Shown piece after piece: positions 1 through 5,416 of a DNA stretch of 5,416 nt (positions are counted from its first letter, which is position 1; each line of letters starts with the position of its first letter). The notes beneath the pieces were generated by a model, which saw only the letters and a list, made by a program, of their open reading frames with translations, ran no database searches and was not told the DNA's origin. Source of the stretch: an uncultured Eubacteriales bacterium (lineage in GTDB: Bacteria; Bacillota_A; Clostridia; Oscillospirales; Oscillospiraceae); NCBI GenBank assembly GCA_949742895.1, contig CATJRT010000068.1, forward strand, positions 1-5,416, in the 5' to 3' direction. A program made the translations under genes and the position numbers.

Positions 1-2
1 CC

Positions 3-38
3 GCCACCGCGTCCATCCGCAAGGCGGACATCGACGAA
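3..38 (+). repeat. Tail of a D-type (YDG-like) module cut by the window start
   Basis: Residues 1-12 begin ATASI, the same ending seen in the complete D modules (TTASIT at about 346-349, ITASIT at 998-1003, TTANIS at 1337-1342). As in those copies, it is followed by a short linker into an A module. At least one further D module, and probably a further A-B-C-D unit, is therefore encoded upstream. The match is short but sits in the right place. Confidence 0.7.
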
Positions 39-3000
39 ACAAAAGATGTGACCGCCCCGACGGCGGCAGATGCGGCTGATTTGGTGTACAGTGGCAGTCC
101 CCTGGCCTTGGTCAAGGCGGGTTCCGCCGAGGGCGGCACCATGGAATATTCCACGGACGGCATCAACTATTCTGCCAGCCTGCCCACCGGCACCAACGCG
201 GGTAATTACGACGTCTGGTACCGCGTGAAGGGCGACAGCAACCACAATGACGTGGACGCTGTAAAGTTGAGGAGTCAAGTGACCATCACCAAGCAGACGG
301 TGGACACTCCGAAGATTGAGTTCACGCCCAGCGGCGCGTCCTACGATGGACAGGAGCATAAACCCACTGTCACGGTGAAGGACGCCAATGGCCGCACCAT
401 CCCGGCGGCGGAGTACACCGTCGATTACGGCAGCACAAACTGGAGGGACGTCGGGCCCCACAAGGTCAAGGTCACCGCCAAGGGTGACGGCAACTACACC
501 TTCGCCGAGGCGGAGGAGACCTTTACCATCCTCCCGGCGGGGCAAAGTCCGCTGAGCATCGTGGGCAAGCCCGCCAATGTCCAGTACGGCGATGTCTTTA
601 CCCTCAGCACGCTGGGCGGCTCCGGAGACGGTGTCGTGACCTGGGAAACGAGTGACACGAGTGTCATCGCGATCGATCAGCTGAGCGGCAAAGTGCGGGT
701 TCTGAAGTCCGGCGGGCCGGTCACCATCACGGCCAGAAAACACGCCGAAGGCAGCTACGGCGAAACCACAGCTACCTGGACGTTCAGCGCGGAAAAGAAA
801 GCGGTTACGCCCATCATTACCGCCAAGAACCGGGAGTATAACCCTGGCGATACCAGCGCCGAGTTGGTTGTCACCTGGAAGGACGGGGATCTGCTGAATG
901 GCGACACCATCGCGCTGAATCTGACCGGCACGTTTGACGATGTCAATGTGGGGACGGGCAAAACCGTCCGGATCACGCTTAACGGCGCCCTGCCCGACGA
1001 CGGCAAGTACGCAGTCACCATTCCCGCCACAACAACGGCGTCCATTACCCCCAAGGCCGCGACTGTGGACAGCATAGTGCTGCCAACTGACTTGAAATAT
1101 ACCGGCAGCGCCCAAAGACTGGTCAGCAGCAGTTTGGCCACCGGAGGAGATGTTGTTTATTCCACGAACGGCGTCACGTTTACCCGGACTGTCCCTACAG
1201 GGACGAACGCGGGGAGCTATACCTTCTGGTACAAGGCTCTGGCTGACAAGAACTATGAGGACAGTCCCGTGGCCGAGGCGACTGTGACCATCGCGCCGAA
1301 GCCGGTGAACGCCCCCACGATCGAGCTGGACCCGGACACCTTCGAGTACGACGGCACCGCGAAAAAGCCTGATGTGACAGTCAAGGACGGCAGCGTCATC
1401 ATCCCAGCCAGCGAGTACACCGTCAGCTACAGCAACAACACAGCGGTGAGTACCGATACTGCCCCAGCCAAGGTTACCATCAGCGACGTCCCTGGCGGCA
1501 ACTACACCGTCAACGGCAGCGAAACCTTCACCATCACAGCTGGCGATGCCAAGCTGACGGGCGCACCCCAGGCAAAAGCCCTTACTTACAACGGCAATCC
1601 TCAGGAACTTGTGACAGACGGCACCGCGGTCAACGGCCAGGTTGTGTACTCCCTGACGGGGAATGATGATTACACTCCGACCGTCCCCACGGGCATCAAT
1701 GCGGGCACGTATTCCGTGTACTACAAGGTAAAAGGCGCGAACGGCGCTGCCGACACCGCCGCACGGGTGGTATATGTGACCATCCAGCCGAAGCCGGTCA
1801 ACAATCCTGAGATCCTGCTTGACTTGGAAGAGGATACTGTCCCGTATACTGGCGCGGCGTATAGGCCCGACGTAGTGGCGGTTGTGGATGGCAATAAACC
1901 AATTCCTCCGACAGAGTATACAGTCACCTACAGAAACAACACGAAAGTGGGCACCGCGACGGTCTACGTCATAAGCAAGAGCAACAGCAATTACTCTATC
2001 TACGCCACAACGACGTTTGAGATCGTGAAAGCCGCGGCGAAATTTACCGCAAACCCGACAGCCAAAACAGGCCTGGCCTACAATGGCACGGCCCAGGAGC
2101 TTGTGGAGGCGGGTACAGTTGATGGCGGGACAGCCTTCTATTCGCTGGACGGCGTGACGTATTCCGGCGTGATCCCCACCGGGACCGAAACGAGAAAATA
2201 CACCGTTTTTGCCAAGGTGGTGGGCGATTCTACCCACGCGGACAGCGATCCTGTCACGATTACCGCTGAAATCAAGCCCAACAAGCCGACAGACCCGAAG
2301 ATTGTGCTGTCCGGCAGCAGCTTCAGCTACACCGGCGGTGAGATCAAGCCCACCGTCACTGTGTACGATGACAGCAACAAGGTGATCCCGGCCACGGAAT
2401 ACACGGTGAGCTACAGCAACAACACAAATGTGGGTACAAATGCCACTGTCACCGTTACGGGCAGCGGGAAGAACTACGGCTTTACGGCGACCGCCAAATT
2501 TGAGATTGTTAACGTAGGCCAGCCCCAGCTGGAGATCACAGGCAAGAAGGACGCCGTATACTACGGCGATACGCTCAGCCTGGGCACCACCGGCGGCAGC
2601 GGAAGCAGCGCGGTGAGCTGGACGGTATCCGGGCCTGCCGACAAACTCAGTGACGGACAGTTCAAGATCACGGGGAGCGGCATGGTCACCATCACAGCGA
2701 CCAAGGCTGCGAGCACAGGCTATGCGGAAGCCACCGCCACGTGGACGGTCCCCGCCAAGGCGAGGCCGGTTACAGCCCTTGTGACTGCCGCGGATAAGGA
2801 CTATGACGGCAAGACGGACGCCACGTTGAGCGTCGCCTATGACGGCCTGATGTCCGGCGAGGACATTTCCAGCGGCGTCACAGCAACAGGCCAGTTCACG
2901 GACGAAAGGGTGGGCACAGGCAAAACTGTTATCGTTACGCTTACTATCTCTACGGATATCAGCAAAAAATACGAGATCAGTTATCCCAAAACAATAACGG

Positions 3001-5416
3001 CGTCCATCACCCAGGCGCCGCCCGAGGTGACCGCCCCGACGGTAGCCGGACCGCTGACCTACAACGGCGCAGAGCAGGCCCTGCTGACAGGCGAAGGCTC
3101 CGCCACCGGCGGAAACCTGATGTATTCCCTGGACGGCGGCATCACCTACAGCTACACCGCCCCCAAGGCCAAGGACGCGGGCGGCTACGACGTCTGGTAC
3201 AAGGTCGTGGCCAGCGATGACAACTACAAGGACAGCGCTCCGGCCAAGGTGGGAACGGTAACCATCGCCCAAAACACTGAGAAGCCCAGTAATGCCGCGT
3301 GCTCACCGGACACGGTCCAGTACAGCGGCACAGCGCAGACCCCGGCCGTTGTGGTCCTGGACAACACAGGCCGCCCCATCCCGGCGGAGGAGTATACTGT
3401 GACGGTGGTTGGTGGGCCCGCGATCGACCCGGGCACATACACGGTCAACGTCAAGGACATTAAGGGCGGCAACTACGAGTTTACCGAGACCTTGACTGCC
3501 AGCTTTGAGATCGTGGCGGTCAGCCAGAACCCCCTATCCATCACCGACAAGCCCGCCAGTGTCCACTACGGGGATAAGTTCATCCTGAGCGCGATCGGCG
3601 GCTCGGGAAGCGGCAATGTCGTGTGGAGCATTACGGGTAGCAGCGGTGTTGCGACGGTTAAAGACGGTGTGGTGACCGTAACTGGCACCGGCACGTTCAC
3701 CGTCGAAGCATACCGGGCGGCCTGGGGCGGCTACGGCCAGTCCAACACGGACACCGTGACGTTCTACGCCGACCCGAAGCCCATCACGCCGGTGGTGACA
3801 GCCGAAAACAAGTCCTATGATGGAAACACAACAGCCACACTGACCGCGAAGTTCAAGGACGGCGACCTGGTGGGCAGCGATGCCATTACCCTCACCGTGG
3901 GCACTGGTACGTTTGAGACACCGGACGTGGGCACCAATAAGAAGGTGTCGATCGTACCGGGAACGGCGAATGGAGATACCGGGAACTATGTCATCACCTG
4001 GCCCGAAAGCACGACGGCGAACATCTCCAGGGTGAACGCCCAGTGGGTCCAGGAGCCGAAGGAGGTTGACAACCTGACCTACACCGGAAACCCGCAGGCG
4101 CTCCTTACCCCTGGTACCACACTTAACGGCATCGGCAAGGTGGAGTACAGCGCCAGCCAGTACGGCAGGTATTCCACGGATATCCCCACGGGCACCAACG
4201 CCGGGATGTACACCGTCTGGTACCGGGTGGCGGACGATGTGAACTATGTGGGCATCCCGGCGGCGTCCATCGAAGTGGAGATCAAGAAGGCGGAGCCGGT
4301 CATCAGCGCACAACCCACGGCCGTCGGCACACCGGGACAAAAGCTGAGTGAAATTCGGCTGGAGGGCGGCGCGACCGACACAGCGGGCAAGTTTGCCTGG
4401 GAGGATGGCGATGTCGAGGTTGCGAGTGGTACTAAGTATAATGTGATCTTCACGCCTGATGACACAGCCAACTATGAGACGAAGACCATTCAGGTCACTG
4501 TGACTTCTGCCGCTGACAGCGCCATCCCCAGCATCGTACCCATTGTCAACAACGGCACTACCGCCGGCAACGATGCGGTGCAGACCACCGTCCAGAACGG
4601 CACGGCCAGCACTGTGGTGAGTGCGGCGGCAGGCAGCAAGCTGGTCCAGGAAGCAGTCGAGAACCAAAGCGAAAGCATCGTCATCAAGCCGGAGGTCACC
4701 GGTGAGGTGACAAGGACCGAGGTCTCTATCCCAGCCTCTACGGTGAGCCAGATCAAGAACGAGACCAACGCGGCGCTCACCGTCTCCGCCCCTATCGCCG
4801 ATGTGACCATACCAAACGCTGCCCTGGATACCCTGGGCAGCGCAGGCGGCACCATCAACGTCGCCACCGAGCAGGTGGACCAGGCGGTGGTGCTCACCGT
4901 GACCGCAGACGGCGAGCCTGTGGACAGCATCCCCGGCGGCGTGACCCTCACCGTCCCGGCGGAGGACGCCGGACCTGGCACCGTGGCAGTGCTGGTCCAT
5001 GAGGACGGCACCCGTGAGACCGTTCAAAAGAGTATGGTGGAGGACGGCAAGCTCAGTATCCCCCTCAGCGGCTCCGCTACCGTGGAAATCGTAGACAACA
5101 GTAAAGCGTTCGCCGACGTCCAGTCCACCGATTGGGCGGTCGATGCAGTGGCCTTTGCAAGCGCCCGCGAGCTGTTCAGCGGCACCAGCGAGACCACGTT
5201 CAGCCCCAACCAGGCCATGAGCCGCGGGATGCTGGCGACGGTGCTGTACCGGCTGGAGGGGTCCCCGGACCAGGACGGGGCAACCACCTATGGCGACGTG
5301 AGCAGCGACGCCTGGTATGCGGACGGCGTTGCTTGGGCCGTGGAAAACGGGATCGCAAGCGGCTATGGTGATGGCCGGTTTGGCCCCAACGACAGCATCA
5401 CGCGGGAGCAGTTTGC
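3..5416 (+). CDS. Giant SLH-anchored surface protein built of Ig-like/YDG-type repeats, partial at both ends
   Basis: An uninterrupted frame of 1,804 codons runs through the whole window; start and stop lie outside, and bases 1-2 end a preceding codon. The product is probably an extracellular stalk or adhesin-like protein bound to secondary cell wall polymer through C-terminal SLH repeats. In order it shows the tail of a D module (residues 1-12), 19 complete repeat modules (13-1429), a single E-type module (1430-1502), a linker and beta-rich domain (1503-1700), one full SLH repeat (1702-1753) and most of a second (1763-1804). The composition fits export: rich in Thr, Gly, Val, Asp and Asn, with one cysteine found, no membrane-spanning segment and no catalytic motif that I recognise. 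A signal peptide would be upstream. Codons mostly end in G or C, as in GC-rich Clostridia. The reading frame and SLH assignment are secure. The adhesin or stalk role is inference, because the N-terminal part is unseen. Confidence 0.95.
39..1055 (+). repeat. Repeat unit 1: modules A1-B1-C1-D1
   Basis: This four-module unit covers residues 13-351. A1 (about 16-98) has YSG, YSTDG, PTGTNAG (61-67) and D-V-W-Y-R-V. B1 (about 100-177) has YDG, IPAAEYTV (133-140) and GNYTF, ending TFTI, but lacks the Asn-Asn-Thr turn of the other B copies. C1 (about 179-264) resembles the bacterial Ig-like group 2 (Big_2) fold: YGD (195-197), GGSG, V-T-W, a G-K-V turn and ITA, ending ATWT. D1 (about 265-351) resembles the YDG domain: D-V-N-V-G-T-G-K-T-V, ending TASIT, but its YDG signature is degenerate (Y-N-P-G-D from residue 279). 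Modules of this kind normally act as rigid spacers or ligand-binding Ig folds outside the cell. Module boundaries are accurate to a few residues. Confidence 0.8.
1056..1541 (+). repeat. Repeat unit 2: modules A2-B2, without C and D
   Basis: This two-module unit covers residues 352-513. A2 (about 354-433) has YTG, a Gly-Gly followed by VVYSTNG, PTGTNAG (398-404) and F-W-Y-K, ending VTI. B2 (about 434-513) has YDG, P-x-V-T-V-K-D, IPASEYTV (467-474), SYSNNT and GNYTV, ending TFTI. The linker between them is P-K-P-V-N, shared with unit 3. After B2 the protein goes straight into another A module, so the C and D modules present in units 1, 4 and 5 are absent here. Confidence 0.8.
1542..2030 (+). 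repeat. Repeat unit 3: modules A3-B3, without C and D
   Basis: This two-module unit covers residues 514-676. A3 (about 514-597) has LTYNG, QELV, VVYSL, PTGINAG (562-568) and V-Y-Y-K-V-K-G, ending VTI. B3 (about 598-676) has YTG, IPPTEYTV (634-641), YRNNT, KVGTATV and SNY, ending TFEIV. The P-K-P-V-N linker between A and B repeats that of unit 2, and 11 bases there are identical (1296-1306 and 1788-1798), which supports descent of the two A-B pairs from one duplication. The B3 segment uses more A/T-ending and uncommon codons (for example aga, ata, agg) than its neighbours. Confidence 0.8.
2031..3014 (+). repeat. Repeat unit 4: modules A4-B4-C2-D2
   Basis: This four-module unit covers residues 677-1004. 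A4 (about 677-759) has LAYNG, QELVEAG and YSLDGVTYS, but its central motif is altered to PTGTETRKY (725-733). B4 (about 760-837) has YTG, IPATEYTV (795-802), SYSNNTNVGT and NYGF, ending FEIV. C2 (about 838-918) has YYGD (853-856), GGSGSS and V-S-W, ending ATWT. D2 (about 919-1004) is a good YDG-type copy: VTAADKDYDG (YDG at 934-936), then T-D-E-R-V-G-T-G-K-T-V, ending TASIT. The B-to-C linker keeps a Q-x-x-L-x-I pattern also seen in units 1 and 5. Confidence 0.8.
3015..4031 (+). repeat. Repeat unit 5: modules A5-B5-C3-D3
   Basis: This four-module unit covers residues 1005-1343. A5 (about 1005-1090) has LTYNG, YSLDGG and D-V-W-Y-K-V, with APKAKDAG replacing the usual PTGTNAG (from about residue 1053). 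B5 (about 1091-1171) holds the only cysteine I found (residue 1100), IPAEEYTV (1126-1133) and GNYEF, ending FEIV, and lacks the Asn-Asn-Thr turn. C3 (about 1172-1258) has KPASVHYGD (YGD at 1189-1191), GGSGSG and V-V-W, and ends D-T-V-T-F instead of ATWT. D3 (about 1259-1343) has NKSYDG (YDG at 1272-1274), P-D-V-G-T-N-K-K-V and GNY, ending TTANIS. Confidence 0.8.
4032..4508 (+). repeat. Last repeat pair: module A6 followed by a single E-type module
   Basis: A6 (residues about 1344-1429) has LTYTG, QALL, PTGTNAG (1395-1401) and TVWYRV, ending V-E-I-K-K. It is followed not by a B module but by a different one, E (about 1430-1502), with GQKLSEI, a GG, FAW (1464-1466) and FTPDDTANY (1483-1491), ending in VTVT. 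The E pattern (G-x-F-x-W, then F-T-P-x-D-x-x-N-Y) is a familiar bacterial surface-protein repeat, often seen near the end of such arrays. I do not assign it a family name. It marks the transition from stalk to anchor region. Confidence 0.75.
4509..5105 (+). other. Linker and beta-rich juxta-anchor domain before the SLH repeats
   Basis: Residues 1503-1701 do not follow the A-E repeat patterns. The first part (about 1503-1545) is a low-complexity stretch rich in Ala, Thr, Asn and Val, likely a flexible linker. The rest alternates short hydrophobic strands with turns, including VSIPAS, ADVTIPNAAL, GGVTLTVPAE, VAVLVHEDG and SGSATVEIVDN, and passes directly into the first SLH repeat. Domains of this style commonly precede SLH repeats in clostridial surface proteins. 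Its function is unknown to me; a structural collar between stalk and wall anchor is a reasonable inference. Confidence 0.6.
5106..5261 (+). other. First S-layer homology (SLH) repeat
   Basis: Residues 1702-1753 form a complete SLH repeat: AFADV (1702-1706), DWAVDAVAFA (1710-1719), a Gly at 1727, TTFSPN, then MSRGMLATVLYRLEG (1739-1753). SLH repeats fold as a trimeric bundle that binds pyruvylated secondary cell wall polymer and holds proteins on the Gram-positive surface. The usual T-R-x-E binding signature is replaced here by M-S-R-G-M: the Arg (1741) is kept but the acidic residue is missing. Confidence 0.92.
5289..5416 (+). other. Second SLH repeat, cut by the window end
   Basis: Residues 1763-1804 give most of a second SLH repeat: YGDV (1763-1766), AWYADGVAWAVENG (from 1770), SGYGDGRFGPND, then ITREQF (1799-1804), at which the window ends. 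It keeps the canonical Thr-Arg-Glu signature. SLH proteins usually carry three repeats, so the rest of this one, a third, and the stop codon are expected just downstream. The D-G and G-Y-G-D-G-x-F-x-P-x-D pattern is typical of clostridial SLH repeats. Confidence 0.93.

Noticed and set aside
755..1141. An antisense open frame with a hydrophobic, membrane-like translation (and similar ones at 4490-5011 and 1721-1927)
   Set aside because: Hydrophobic Val/Ala/Ser/Thr-rich shadows are expected opposite Thr/Gly/Asp-rich repeat codons in GC-rich DNA. They lie wholly inside the real gene, and I saw no convincing ribosome binding site or homology pattern.
4420..4442. A TATAAT hexamer at 4437-4442 with a TTGCGA at 4420-4425, resembling a promoter
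   Set aside because: The spacer is only 11 bases, far from the usual 17, and the site lies within the coding E module with no gene start after it. It is a chance match.
48..4508. Possible CRISPR-like or tandem DNA repeat array
   Set aside because: The periodicity is at protein level. The DNA copies are strongly diverged and keep an open reading frame, with no short identical direct repeats separated by unique spacers.
3534..5027. A long antisense open frame of 497 codons
   Set aside because: Its codons are the exact reverse complements of the sense codons (same codon boundaries). It stays open only because the sense gene avoids tta, cta and tca here, and it ends precisely at the sense cta at 3534. 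The implied protein is rich in Arg, His, Gly and Asp with no recognisable domain, while the sense strand encodes clear repeats and SLH motifs.
5132..5371. A + strand open frame of 79 codons in another frame over the SLH region
   Set aside because: It overlaps unmistakable SLH repeats in the main frame, and its Arg/Gly-rich translation resembles nothing; it is an out-of-frame shadow.

Overview
The window lies entirely inside one very long protein-coding gene. Reading the + strand from base 3, the frame stays open to the last base (1,804 complete codons, no stop), so residue n is the codon starting at base 3n. Neither the start codon nor the stop codon is present. There is no intergenic DNA, RNA gene, mobile element, CRISPR array, promoter or terminator that I can support.

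The product is a large, exported, cell-wall-associated repeat protein. Most of it (residues about 1-1502) is a string of roughly 80-residue beta-rich, Thr/Gly/Asp/Asn-rich modules of four recurring types. I call them A (motif PTGTNAG, then V-W-Y-K-V), B (motif IPAxEYTV, then GNY and TFxI), C (Big_2-like: YGD, GGSG, V-x-W, then ATWT) and D (YDG-domain-like: YDG, then VGTxK and TASI). They occur in the order (D tail)-A1B1C1D1-A2B2-A3B3-A4B4C2D2-A5B5C3D3-A6-E, where E is a single module of a fifth type. A linker and a juxta-anchor beta domain follow (residues about 1503-1700), then an S-layer homology (SLH) region with one complete repeat and a second cut by the window end.

The SLH anchor, the absence of an LPXTG-type ending in view, the GC-rich DNA with mostly G/C third positions, and the wording of the SLH repeats (FADV..DWA.DAVAFA, then WYADGVAWA) suggest a Gram-positive anaerobe of the class Clostridia, probably an Oscillospiraceae-like gut lineage. 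This is inference from sequence style, not a database match.

The likely arrangement is a long Ig-like stalk held at the cell surface by the C-terminal SLH repeats, with any ligand-binding or enzymatic head and the signal peptide encoded upstream of the window. I found no sign of an undescribed multi-gene system. The main interest lies in the modular grammar of the repeats and how it evolved.
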